Made by a program: the position numbers and the translations under genes. This document shows, in pieces, positions 46,666 to 57,934 of a stretch of DNA of 64,000 bases (its first letter is position 1; the number at the start of each line of letters is the position of its first letter). Source of the DNA: Platanthera guangdongensis (lineage: Eukaryota > Streptophyta > Magnoliopsida > Asparagales > Orchidaceae); NCBI GenBank assembly GCA_039583875.1, contig CM077166.1, positions 79,668,564 through 79,732,563 of the forward strand, written 5' to 3'. A model generated the notes under the pieces. The model worked only from the letters and a program-made list of their open reading frames with translations, had not been told where the DNA came from and did no database searches.

Positions 46666-48601
46666 ATGGGAAAGAAGAAGGTGGAAGAAGGTGGAAGAAG
46701 GTGAGGGCCGCAGCCGTTGCGGAAAATGATTTGTGGATCATGACTTTCCTCTCGGTAGACTGCCAGAGGAAGATTATGCTCTCTTTGCCAGCGAGTTCCT
46801 TGCTGATGGATACTTGTCTCGCCCACCCAAGGTTGGCGAGTACATCAATACTTTCTACCACAACGAGCTGGCCTTCCACGTCTCGCACTTCGAGGCGGGG
46901 CTGCGACTTCCCCTTTGGCCAGAGGTTAAATTAGTCCTTAAATACTTCGGGGTTGTCCCCTCCCAATTCAACCCCAACACCATCTCTATGCTGGTGGCTT
47001 TCGCCTGCTACCTGCGGCGAGAGCGCATCGAATTCAGCTTGACCGCCTTTCGCAAGTTGTTCGTCTATCACGCGAAGGATGATGTCATTTCCTACTTTAC
47101 TGGCCAAGGCCTAAAGGTGTGCGAGACACCGAACAAAAATCATCACTGGCTGACTCGCTTCGTCTTCATTCACGGTGATTTGGGAGGCATCCCTCTCGCC
47201 CCGGTGTCTCCTGCAGAATGCTACTATGAAACCCCCAAGGTTGGGAGTGCCGAGAAGGATCTCTGCGACTTCTCCGCGTGGAAAAATTTCGAGGTCAATT
47301 ACCTCAGGCAAGACCTCGACTCTCTTCCAGCCGTCTTCCCCGGTGAAGGTATACTCCTGTTCCTTACCTTAGCATTACAAATTTTGTTCTCTGTTGACTG
47401 TCAACTTCTCTAGGAGAGTGAACCATCCCTGTTCATCCTCCTTACAAGAGTAATAGGGGTCTCGCCTTAGCGAGTATGGCGGAGGAGGCCGCGAAGGGTA
47501 CGTTGACCCCCACCCCAAAGAAAAGGCCCGGGGATGAGGTCACTTCTCGGCACAGCCCAAAGAAGAAGGTGAAGAAATCCATGTCTTTCAAAAAGGAGAT
47601 AAAGTCTGCCAAAGAAAGGAAAGAGACATCGGGATCCCTGTCCCCCATCTTTTGTGGGTCTCCCTCACCTTCCTGACTACCCGTCTTGCCTGCCCGCAAG
47701 ACGTTCTTGTCAGAGCCAGCTGTCACCACCAACGTTCAGCCTGCTAAGTTCCCTTTCGGCGAGGCTGGCTCCTCCAGCTGCCCGGCTCCCGCCTCGCACC
47801 CCAATTACAACATGGGGCCTGTGATGGATGATGCTGCCGGCGAGCCGGTGCTCCTATGGGACAAGGACGCTAACCACGTGTCGGTGTCCACTCTCCTTCC
47901 TTCCTGGAAAGAGCAGGACCCCCCCCCACCAGTCACGCCTTCTCCCTATGGTTCGGGCTATATGGTGGCCTTGGTTCTGAGCCCGCAGACAATGAGGCAT
48001 CGCGAGATCTCATTCCGAAGAGCGCCCACTCTCAATTTTGCTCCTTGGAACTAGCGCACCGGGTCTCGCGCCGCCTGGTCTTCAACAATAGGAAATGGAA
48101 GGAAGCGGAGGCCGGTCTCGCCGCAGAATGGGAGAAATCCAGGGACCTAAAGAAGCGGTTGGTCGTTGCCGACAACCTCCTCGCGCAGAGCCAGGGTGGT
48201 GTGGTAAGGTTTCCTACCGCCCCTTTGCTAGCTCTACTCGCCGCCCATTTTGGTCCTTCATTTATTAAGTCTTCTTGCAGGATGCCGAGACTGCCGACCG
48301 GATGCGCTCGCGCATTGAGGAGTTGGAGGGAGAGAACAAGAAATTGAAAGCTGAAAATCTCCGCCTTCGGAACAGCGCGGCACCCCCCTCAGACCAATTT
48401 CCCGTTCCTTCCCGCTACTCTATAGACGAGGTGGATGCCCTCTGCCGAGATTCCAATATCAAGACAGCGGAGCTTGTTCTTAAAATGATGAAGGCGCGGG
48501 GGGTGGTGCGTGATGATGCCAAGACGGTTAATTCCCGCGACCTGGTCCCCCGCTTATACGGCGAGACGGACGACAACACCTCTTCCAGCAACGAGGAGTA
48601 G
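46666..48601 (+). pseudogene. Antisense gene 2 of Tat-2: 'putative gypsy type transposon' (PF04195-like) protein
   Basis: Plus strand. ATG 46666 (MGKKKVEEGG) is followed by a frameshift in a GGTGGAAGAA repeat; the main frame 46733-47348 has LPEEDYALFASEFLADGYLS, FEAGLRLPLWPEVKLVLKYF and FNPNTISMLVAFACYL. This matches my memory of PF04195. A short intron is likely at 47349-47415 (GTATAC...CTCTAG). Exon 47476-47970 is basic (PKKKVKKSMSFKKEIK, NLS-like). An exon with LELAHRVSRRLVFNNRKW is followed by an intron 48204-48280 (GTAAGG...TTGCAG), then RIEELEGENKKLKAENLRLR (coiled coil) and an acidic end at 48601. Probably a nuclear protein of the element; role unknown. Confidence 0.65.
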
Positions 48602-49128
48602 AGAAACTCCAGCGCCAGTGACTTCTCCCCCCCTTTTATTTTTTATCTGGTCGGGTACTTGTAATCTTGATAGACAGTTCCTCGAAAATAACGAGGTGTT
48701 CTTTTTTTTATGATGATCCAAGGAAATTTTGTTAAACCTTTTATATGTTACTTAATTGCTGCTTTTATCTTCGGCTGTCTCGCTCAATAGTTAGCTAAAA
48801 ACATGAGACCCTGGATATCTCATCGCCTATACCACCCGCGAGGTCATCTGACCCTTAGCGCTTGTCTCGTCGTAAGATTAACCTGCGCTGAAGTCCCTGG
48901 AGACCAGCCTCCCCCGCTTGACAGGCCCCACATTTTTACGCCAGGCTCGCGTCTTGAACAAGGAAGGCCCACTCGCTATGGGCGAGACCGCCCATGCGGA
49001 GCGTCGGCCAAAGACCCTCCTGCCTGGCCTGATCCCCGATCCTTCCTTTTTCTAGGGATTTTCCACCAATCTTCTGATGGATATGGACCTTTCTCCCCGT
49101 GAACTCTCACCATTGGACTTGCCCTCAA
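48602..49128. other. Spacer between antisense gene 2 and the tandem repeats
   Basis: Gene-free. It begins with a T-rich stretch that could carry the 3' end of gene 2 (about 48640-48740) and runs into C-rich sequence. The last 50 bases already resemble a degenerate repeat unit. Confidence 0.5.
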
Positions 49129-50418
49129 GTGAGCCTACGGCTCTGCCAGCTAGATGGGGGCCTGGTCAGCGGGTCCGCTCGGGGTCTCCTCTCCAAACCA
49201 TCTCCAACCACCGAGTGAGCCTACAACCCTGCCAGCTAGATGAGAGCATGGTCAGCGGGTCTGCTCGTGGTCTCCTCTCGAAACCACCTCCAACCACTGA
49301 GTGAGCCTACAGCCCTACCAGCTAGATGAGAGCCTGGTCAGCGGGTCTGCTCGGGTTCTCCTCTCCAAACCATCTCCAACCACCGAGTGAGCCTACAACC
49401 CTGCCAGCTAGATGAGAGCCTGGTCAGCGGGTCTGCTCGGGGTATCTTCTCCAAACCACATCCAACCACCGAGTGAGCCTATAGCCCTGCCAGCTAGATG
49501 AGAGCCTGGTCAGCCGGTCTGCTCGGGGTCTCCTCTCCAAACCACCTCCAACCACCGAGTGAGCCTACAGCCCTTCCAGCTTGATGAGAACCTGGTCAGC
49601 GGGTCTGCTCGGGGTCTCCTCTCCGAACCATCTCCAACCACCGAGTGAGCCTATAACCCTACCAGCTAGATGAGAGCCTGGTCAGCGGGTCTGCTCGGGG
49701 TCTCCTCTCCAAACCATCTCCAACCACCGAGTGAGCCTACAGACCTGCCAGCGAGATAAGAGCATGGTCAGCGGGTTTGCTCGGGGTCTCCTCTCCAAAC
49801 CACCTCCAACCACCGAGTGAGCCTACAGCCCTGCTAGCTAGATGACAGCCTGGTCAGCGGGTCTGCTCGGGGTCTCCTCTCCAAATCACCGTCAACCATC
49901 GAGTGAGCCTACAACCCTGCCAGCTAGATGAGAGCCTGGTCAACGGGTCTGCTCGGGGTCTCCTCTCCAAACCATCTCCAACCACCGAGTGAGCCTATAG
50001 CCCTGCCAGCTAGATGAGAGCCTGGTCAGCGGGTCTGCTCGGGGTCTCCTCTCCAAACCATTTCCAACCACCGAGTGAGCCTACAACCCTGCCAGCTAGA
50101 TGAGAGTCTGGTCAGCGGGTCTGCTCGGGGTCTCCTCTCCAAACCATCTCCAACCACCAAGTGAGCCTACAACCCTACCAGCTAGATAAGAGCCTGGTCA
50201 GCGTGTCTGCTCGGGGTCTCCTCTCCAAACCATCTCCAACCACTGAGTGAGCCTACAACCCTGCCAGCTAGATGAGAGCCTGGTCAGCGGGTCTGCTCGG
50301 GGTCTCCTCTCCAAACCATCTCCAACCACGGAGTGAGCCTACAGCCCTGCCAGCTAGATGAGAGACTGGTCAGCAGGTCTGCTCGGGGTCCCCTCTCCAA
50401 ACCCTTTCCAACCTTGGT
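49129..50418 (-). repeat. Tandem array of fifteen 86-bp units in the 3' UTR of Tat-2
   Basis: Units start GTGAGCCTA at 49129, 49215, 49301, 49387, 49473, 49559 and so on to 50333, always 86 bases apart, so there is no indel across the array. Unit landmarks: CTGCCAGCTAGATGAGAGC, GGTCAGCGGGTCTGCTCGG and TCTCCTCTCCAAACCA. Units differ by a few substitutions, such as ACAACCC/ACAGCCC. Location right after pol fits the variable 3' UTR of Tat elements. Confidence 0.97.
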
Positions 50419-50448
50419 GCCATAAAAGAGGTCACTCACACTCCCATC

Positions 50449-51780
50449 ACATCAAAAGAGCACATCAAAATTGCAAAAATGTAATGAGCGCGAAAAGTAC
50501 TTCGGGTAAAATCTCTTTAAATAGTCACCACTTCGAGCACGACCGAGGGATACCCCATCCACATCCTGGTGGTGGTACCCTCCCGACTTCAAGACCTCTT
50601 TTACTACAAAAGGACCCTCCCAATTGGGATTGAGCTTCCCTACGGAGGCTCCTCTACCTGCTGCATATACCTTTTTTATGACCAAATCTCCCTTCTCGAA
50701 CTGTTTGACCCTTATATGCTTGTCGAAGTACCTCGCCATCCGACGCTTGACTTCCTCCTGCCGGACCATCGCCAAATCCCTGAGCTCCTCCACGAGATCC
50801 AGAGAGAGTCTCAGCTCTTCCTCGTTCTCCGCTGTCCATCCTTCACCTCCTTCCCTTGCAACTGCTACTCTTGGTGATGCGACTTCAAACTCGATAGGTA
50901 TGACAGCCTCCGAGCCATGAGAGAGCTTAAATGGGGTCTCTCCCGTGGCGGTGTTTTGTGTGGTTCTCAAGGCCCACAGGACTGAAGGTAGTTGCTCCAC
51001 CCAACTCCCCCTCAAATAATCCACTTTCTTTTTCAACTGATTGACAATGACCTTATTGGATGCTTCCACCTGACCATTACTTCGTGGATGATGAACAGAG
51101 GCAAAGCGGAGATCTATTCCCAAGCGGATGCAGAAATCAACGAACTCTCTACTTGAAAACTATGGTCCGTTATCTGTTACAATTGCTAGGGGTAACCCAT
51201 GCCGGCAGATGATCTCCCCCCATATGAAATTCTTGACCACCTGCGACGTTACCTTAGCCAACTCCTTCACCTCCAGCCATTTTGAAAAGTAGTCCACCAT
51301 GACTAGCAGAAATTTCCTCTGGCCACACGCTTGGGGAAAAGGACCCACCAGATCTAGCCCCCATATAGCAAAAGGCCAGGGAGCTATGATTGTCCGCAAT
51401 CTCTGGGCCGGAAGGAGCTGGAGGGGGGCGAACTCCTGGCATTTTTGACACCTTTTCGCGAATTCCTCTCCATCTTTCCTGAGGGTAGGCCAGAAGTACC
51501 CCTGTCTCAGCACCCTCCCTTCTAATGTCCGGCTCCCCGAGTGACTCCCGCATTCTCCCGAGTGAATCTCTTGCAGAACCTTTGGAACCTCTTCCTCTGA
51601 CACACATCGAGCCAGCAAACCCGACAGTGCCTTGCGATATAAAATCCCATCTTTCAGTAGGTAGAACGCCGATTTGTATCTGGTATGCTTCTTGTCGAGC
51701 TCTTTAGCGGGTAACTGCCCTGACGCCAAAAAGGTGATGAAGGGGTCCATCCAAGGCCTCTACTGGCATATCTCCATGAG
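50449..51780 (-). pseudogene. Integrase of Tat-2
   Basis: Minus strand. Frame 51750-51160 begins MDPFITFLASGQLPAKELDK and holds the H2C2 finger (HSGECGSHSGSRTLEGR, CQKCQEFAP), WGLDLVGPFPQACGQRKFLL and the core Asp in LPLAIVTDNGP. One stop, then frame 51123-50449: GIDLRFASVHHPRSNGQVEA, SWVEQLPSVLWALRTTQNTA, KLNPNWEGPFVVKEVLKSGG and YLKRFYPKYF. With only one stop between the two halves this is the best-preserved gypsy integrase in the window. It inserts the cDNA into host DNA. Confidence 0.88.
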
Positions 51781-52664
51781 TTCCCCTTCTTCTATAGATG
51801 ACCTAAAGAGCTCCGTCATTGTTCCCCCGGCTCGAAGGCCATGCTTGGCGAGTTAGTCAGCCTGAGTGCTATCCCCCCTCGGGACGTGCTGAATTAAAAT
51901 GCTTCGGAACTGTCAGATGATGCCCTTGACCTTTCCTAGATACAACTGGAGGGTAGGCTCCCTTGTCTCGAACTCCCCTTTGATCTGGCCTGCCACCACC
52001 TATGGAGTCGGTCGAGGCCTCAATGTCTTATATGCCCAGTTCCTGGGCTAACCTGAGTCCCGCGATGATCGCCTCATATTCCGCTTGGTTGTTGGTGATC
52101 GTGAAATGAATCTTCAAGGCCTGTTCAATCCTGGTCCCTTCCGGACTTATCAAGACCATTCCCCCTCCGAAGGAATTTCTTCCCGACGCTCCATCTACTA
52201 ACATCTTCCAGGTTGCTCGAGGAGACACTTCCGCTCCCTGGACCTCAACTACGTAGTCCACTAGGAAATCGGCCACCGCCTGTGCCTTAATGGCGAGCCG
52301 AGGAATGAAAGCGAGGTCGAATTCACTGAGCTCTATTGACTACTTGGCCAGCCTCCCTGAATGTTCTACCCCCTCCAAGATACGATGGAGGGGGTGATCC
52401 ATTACCACCTGAATAGAATGAGCCTGAAAATACGGTCTGAGCTTTCGGGCTGAGATGATGAGGGCAAATGCTAACTTTTCAAGGATGGAATACCCGAGCT
52501 CTGCTTTCTTTAAGACCCTGCTCACGTAGTAGATTAGAAATTGCTTCTTCCCTTCTTCTTGCACGAGAACCGAGCTCACAGCCCCAGTCCCTAACCCCAA
52601 GTATAAAAACAAGACCTCTCCTTCCCTTGGTCCCTGGAGTAAAGGCGTCTGGGTGAGCTGTTGC
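51780..52664 (-). pseudogene. RNase H regions of Tat-2
   Basis: Minus strand. First RNase H in 52664-52330 (LTQTPLLQGPREGEVLFLYL, YYVSRVLKKAELGYSILEKL, HSIQVVMDHPLHRILEGVEH, then a stop). The second, archaeal-type RNase H is at 52276-51870: MADFLVDYVVEV, WKMLVDGASGRNSFGGGMVL, ITNNQAEYEAIIAGLRLAQE. Two RNase H regions in a row are diagnostic for Tat/Ogre. Broken at about 52025 and downstream. Confidence 0.85.
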
Positions 52665-54544
52665 TGAAAGAAAACGGTTGTCAACCTAAATCACCTAGAG
52701 GGGGGTGAATAGGTGAGTTGTGCGTCTTTTGCGGAATAAAAAATAATTATAGCATAACACAGAACTATCTACCAATATCACAGACGACACAAGAGTTATA
52801 GTGGTTCCCCTACCTTGGGTACATCCACTTTCCCTCACCGATCTAGCAATCAACTAGACTCGGCTACTCCACTATCTCAGATCAAAAATCGATCCTACCC
52901 TCAGAACAAAGTTCCTACAAACTCGATCCAAACAACGGGATCTACACCTCGGAAGATAACACTTCCTACAAACTCGGAGTGAAAAACTCCTACACTCGGA
53001 GAAACTTTCTCCTACATGATTAATAAAGTTTTGGAAAAAATTATACAAACAGTAAATCCAATTAGATCTGATGAAACAGCCAGAAACTTCTTTTTATGGA
53101 CGTTGCAGCACTATCAGAAATCGGTGAAGAGAATCTCGGCCTAGATCTGGATTTTCTTGCTTTTACAGAATCAGAGAGAGAAGATGAACAGTGATGTCGA
53201 TCTCGATCTGTAACTTTCTTCAGAATGAATCCTCTGAACTTAGAAGGACTGGCCGGAGAAGATGGTGGCGGCGGCGGCTTCCGTTTCGTGAAAACAGTGA
53301 GGAGTCGTCTGAAGAACTTTCTCAAAATAAAATGACAAGAATGCTTGGAGAATACTTAGGGTTTGTCATTTTCTGATAAGACTTTATATAGGAGAGAATA
53401 ACGGTCATAATCGGTCATAATGAGGTACACGTGGACCAATCATGTCGCGTGATTTGAAAATCCCGTCAGAAAAAAGACTTAGACAAATTTCAAGAAAGTT
53501 CAACCATATACACGAGTAAGAGAAGATCTACTCGAGTAGTTGAATAACTACTCGAGTACATGAAGGAGAACATACTCGGGTATATAAGGATAGGCTACTC
53601 GAGTAGGCAGAAACCAACTACTCGAGTAAGCAGAAAGAGCTACTCGAGTATGTATCGTGACTTACTCGAGTACATAAAGGATCTAATTGAGTACAAGAAA
53701 AACTACTCGAGTATATTACATAAACTACTCGAGTACATGAAGGACTACTCGAGTGGAATACTTAGAATAAATTCTAAAGATGTCAGCAAGTAGCTACTCG
53801 AGTAGTTGAACTAAACTACTCGAGAGGAAGTGATCTACTCGAGTAGGTGAAAGTTCTACTCGAGTAAAGGACTTAGAAAATTCTGGAGTAGGAAAATTTC
53901 AAGGTACACGAGTCAAACACGATCTACTCGAGTAGGTATAATGAACTACTCGAGTATGATTCTATCTACTCGAGTATGTGAGTATACTTACTCGAGTCCA
54001 TGACTTAGAAATTTTTTGATGAGTGAAGCCTTTAATACTCGTGTATAATGAGTGAACTACTTGAGTATATAAACATGCTACTCGAGTATATGACTAAGTC
54101 TACTCGAGTACATGACCTAGCTACACGAGAGATAAACTTAAGTACTCAAGTACAAGGTTTCTTTACTCGAGTAAATTATACCCAATCTACTCGAGTAGTT
54201 ATGGGCCTACTCGAGTAAAAGACTTAGATAATTTTTGTTGTTGGAAAACTTTTTCTTCTAATGTAGTCAACTTCCAATTCTTTTCCCAAGGTCCAATAGC
54301 TTGAATATGAAGTGTATCCCAATAGAGAGACCATACATGAGTCAACACCTTGGAATGTGCAATGAGGGATTACATTGCACAGTTCCTGTGTTTGGTGATC
54401 CACTGTGGACTGACATTGGTCGAAACTTCCCAGTGAAATTCCTGCAAACATATAACTCAAACCAAGCATCAAATACAACTTAATTCATCTTAGTTCCAGG
54501 GTGACTTCATCAAATCTGGGTTAGTGTGGATGTAATACCCAACA
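52665..54544 (-). repeat. 3' LTR of Sire-4 with a CTACTCGAGTAG array
   Basis: 1880 bp, TGTTGGGTATTACATCC (54544) to ...TTTTCTTTCA (52665). U3 has more than twenty CTACTCGAGTA(G) words between 53510 and 54215. A TATA box TATATAAAG on the minus strand is at 53390-53382. The end carries the CTATTCACCCCCCTCTAGG signature. Palindromes sit on the far side of the TATA box, as in Sire-1. Confidence 0.85.
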
Positions 54545-54746
54545 ATCTCCCGCTATTTGTTGAAGTCAGAACCCTTTACACTAAGGTGAATTATAAACAT
54601 AAAAGAAACCAAGTAGAAAACATGAGCAGGTAAGCAATAGACAATGAAAAAGATAATTAGACAGAAATTTAGAATTGTATATATGTAAATTTCCAAAGAC
54701 ATCAAGTCTACAACTTGTCATTTCAATCTCTCAACATCTTTTAGGT

Positions 54747-54888
54747 TTAAGCTTGGGTTTGCTGCTTTTCCATCTTTTCTTGTTGTCTTCTTAGATAGCT
54801 GAAGGGCTTAGGGAAATTTTTAGGAGGCCTTGGAGGAGCAGCAGGATTATTTCTAAGGTTTCTTTCAAGACTAAGTCCTATATTACTA
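54747..54888 (-). pseudogene. C-terminal remnant of X2 in Sire-4
   Basis: Minus-strand frame NPAAPPRPPKNFPKPFSYL, RRQQEKMEKQQTQA, stop at 54747. Position (just before the polypurine tract) and a Lys/Gln-rich end resemble X2 of Sire-1 (KEKQQKKK). Only about 45 residues, so the assignment rests mainly on context. Confidence 0.45.
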
Positions 54889-55723
54889 CAACCTTCTAAG
54901 GAGAAGAAAGGAAGAAAGTGAAAAGCAAGAAATGGTTGCAAGAAGAAGATTGCCACTTGCCTCAATTCTTGGAAGAATCTGCCTCCTCCAACGCTCCACG
55001 GCAAGGACCGGCCGTAAGAAGACCCAAGCAACGTTTCTTGAAACTTTTGGTGGAAGAAGTAGGTTAAAATCACAAACACTAACACACAAAAGTCGGAGAA
55101 ACGGGGAAAGCTTACAACGCACACATAGATCTCAGTGAGAGCTTTCCGAATCTCCAATCTATTGACAAAACCGACCACTGCATCGCTAGAAATCATCGTC
55201 CAAAGGCACGCGGAATGCCGAACTCCTCTTTTGTGAAACAGACGACGGCTTGGGTAGGGAAGACAATGAAAAGGGTTTTGACGTGACCCTTATAACCGGT
55301 TATATATATACATATATAAATAATTTTAATATTATTTTACAATTAATAATAAATAACCCCAAAATGACCCGAACTCAAACTAACTCTGAATCTCGCGAAA
55401 ATCACAACGTACCTAAATACCGATGCTATGAATCTAACAATGAAGTCAAAATCCAAATCCAACAAACCAAACTCGGGTAAAACACCACCTGAAGATAAAA
55501 CAACACCACATCCCTATAAAAGCTCCACCGAGTCACCAAAATAGACCCGGCTCGCGAGGAAAGGTGCACAACCAAGCCAAAACCAACCACACAAAAAAAC
55601 CCACTGAGCAAACCCATGCTCCAACAAACGACATTTGTTAACTACGCATCAACGTAATGCCCCGACGTCAAAAATACGCCACTACAGAATTAAAATATAC
55701 ATCGAAAAATCAGGGGCGTTACA
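54889..55723 (-). mobile_element. LTR-G: partial gypsy-type LTR
   Basis: The minus strand begins TGTAACGCCCCTGATTTTTC at 55723. A TATA-like TATATATATAACCGG is near 55316-55290, followed by a leader-like stretch. It ends without a clear LTR end near 54889. No PBS or coding sequence. Probably a truncated LTR of another gypsy family. Confidence 0.5.
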
Positions 55724-57721
55724 CAAGGCCCCATCTCCAAAACTCTGCTCTTATGAACCTATAACACGATCCTGTAGGACCACTCAGTCTACTCCAAGAC
55801 CTACAGCTCAGGAACAAAGACCTACAACTCAGTGATCAAACAATCACCTACCTCAAGCTAAAAGGCCCTACCACTCAAGCTAGGAGGATAACCCTACCTT
55901 AGATCCAAAGGATCCTACCACTCAGGCACAAATGCCCAACAACTCCGGCCAAAACCCTACACTCAGATTCTTAACAGAATCCTACCACTCAGATCTATAC
56001 AAGATCCTACACTCAGCATTTATAAATAGGCTTACAACTCAGATCTAGAAAGATCTTACATAAAAGTAGATTTGTTGATGTTGAATAGACAATAGATAAA
56101 TGATCTCTGTGTCTTCCTTCATCTGTCCCGAGAAAACTCAATCCAAATTCTTTCTTCACAGCTCTAGAAAATTGTATTCAGGATAAGCTCTACTTGGGCT
56201 GTGAAGTAACAGCAGCATGGGTAGGCCTTGTATGCTTTTCTCTCAGAGAAATATCTCTGATCTTGTTGTTGCCGGTGTTGATAGCAGCAACTAACTTGAT
56301 GACCTTTTGGATCATTCGATTATAGCTTCAGCTTCGAGCTCTGTAGTAATGGAGAGGAAGAAGTAGAAGTTTCGCTGTTTTTCGAAAAGAAAAACCCTAA
56401 AAGATATCTTCTACAGCGCCAATCTCATTCCTTTTATAATCCGTCGTCCTACGGCTCTTTTGACCCATGGGCCTCGCTTTAATTGCAGATATATATCCTT
56501 CCATTTATAGAAAAATCTTACAGCTGGCCGCCAACGCCATTAGTGGTGAATTCCAACTTTCTCGCAATGAATTTGAATTCCGTTGACTTAGGTTGACTTT
56601 TGCTGACATCAACATCTGTGGACTTAGCCATATTTTCAGATTCAATCCAGGCATTAAGTGCGTTGAGTGAATGACCTTCATTCAATGAATTTGTACTTAG
56701 CCAATTTCTCTACATCTTAGGCGTTGAGATCATTGAGTGAATGGCCTTCACTCAACATTTTTTGACTTTGCAAAACTTTCTGCACTTCCGGGCGTTGAGT
56801 GAGCCTTTATCACTCAACACCCCTGGACTTAGCCGCATTATTGATTGTTTGTATTCATGCTAAGGTGTTGAGTGAACTAACTTCACTCAATGCTTTTATA
56901 CTTAGTTGTAACTCTGAAATCTGCCAGCTTGTTGAGACGTTGAGTGCGTTGAGTGAACTGGCTTCACTCAATACCTCTGGACTTTGACATATTTTTCCAT
57001 CTAACTTCATTAAGCTTTAAGTGACCATAGCTCTGTCGACGCTTTACTATTTGGCGTTGAGTTAACTGACCTCACTCAACGCTTCTGTGCTTAGTCAATT
57101 TTTTTGTCTCCTTCTACTTTGGCTTTGAAAGAATTACCATGGCGTTGAGTGAACTGGCTTCACTCAGCGCTTATATACTTAGCCAAATTTCTTTGATAGA
57201 TTATTTGTGGCTTTGACTAAAGTAGCTTGATTCAACGCTTCAGGGTGTATGGCGTTGATTGAGTTTACATCTCTCAACGCCTGTAGACTTAGCCATTTTT
57301 CTTCACTATCAAAGCAAAGGCTTTGACTGACTGGTCTTTACTCGACGCTTCTGCCCATCTAGCAATGAGTGAGCCATCCTCACACAACGCCAGTGGACTT
57401 AGATGATTTTATTCTTGCCACTGTTGAAGCTTTGACAAACTCAACTATACTCGACGCCTCTTATTATATGGCATTGAGTGAACTGCCTTCACTTAACGCT
57501 TGTGTACTTAGTCAATTTTCTGCTTGCCACTGCTGAAGCTTTGACAGACTCAGCTATACTCAACGCCTCTTTTTATATGGCAGGACTTAGCCGCATATCT
57601 GTCTTGCAAACTGCTTGTCTTTGACTGTCCACACCTTATTCAGTGATTTTTGGCATCTGGCGTTGAGTAAACTGGCTTCACTCAATGCCTGTAGACTTAG
57701 GCGATTTTCAGCCTTTCCAGC
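55724..57721 (-). mobile_element. Sire-5: partial Sirevirus-type LTR with a GTTGAGTGAA/TTCACTCAAC array
   Basis: Non-coding. The U5/R side (55724-56440) has repeated CCTAC(A/C)ACTCAG(A)TC phrases like the Sire-4 LTR; TATA box TATAAAAG on the minus strand at 56438-56431. U3 (56640-57710) holds a dozen or more inverted pairs GTTGAGTGAA...TTCACTCAACGC. Both LTR ends are missing: LTR-G abuts on the left, the inverted Tekay LTR on the right. Confidence 0.6.
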
Positions 57722-57934
57722 TGTAACACCTCCGTTCGTCAGATGAAATACAATAGATGGTCCGGTCGGGGCCCCACACCATATTCCACAAACAGGCAGC
57801 GAGATTACATGTTAATATCAAAACCTACTCGAATCCTAACTCAGAGCATTCTAGCAGAAGCTTTAAGATTGCATGAATCCATACCAATTGAATGTCCACT
57901 ATATATAAACCATACCATATATATATATATAAAA

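Larger units (their letters stand above)
44351..52664 (-). mobile_element. Tat-2: Tat/Ogre-type Ty3/gypsy element, 3' two-thirds
   Basis: Minus strand from 52664: RNase H (first), second RNase H, integrase (ending about 50490), 86-bp tandem repeats (50418-49129), two genes on the opposite strand (45142-48601), then the 3' LTR (45035-44351). RT, gag and the 5' LTR would lie beyond Sire-4, which inserted at 52665. The layout (post-pol tandem repeats plus antisense extra ORF) is known for Tat elements such as maize Grande. Confidence 0.82.
52665..54888 (-). mobile_element. Sire-4: 3' end of another Sirevirus-type element
   Basis: Minus strand: end of X2 (54888-54747), 3' UTR, polypurine tract AAATAGCGGGAGAT (54558-54545), 3' LTR 54544-52665. 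It inserted into the RNase H region of Tat-2 (GTTGC at 52660-52664). The remainder is cut off by LTR-G at about 54889. Confidence 0.75.

Noticed and set aside
46733..47413. Host gene candidate (226-aa ORF)
   Set aside because: The sequence resembles the putative gypsy type transposon family and sits between pol and LTR of Tat-2, with a frameshift upstream; better explained as an extra gene of the element.
49129..50418. Regular 86-bp repeats as a CRISPR-like array
   Set aside because: Units are contiguous with no unique spacers, and the context is a plant Tat retrotransposon 3' UTR.
53062..53325. Arg/Ser/Pro-rich 87-aa minus ORF in the Sire-4 LTR
   Set aside because: It lies in the transcribed part of the LTR after the TATA box, has no conserved motif and no counterpart in the other Sirevirus LTRs here.
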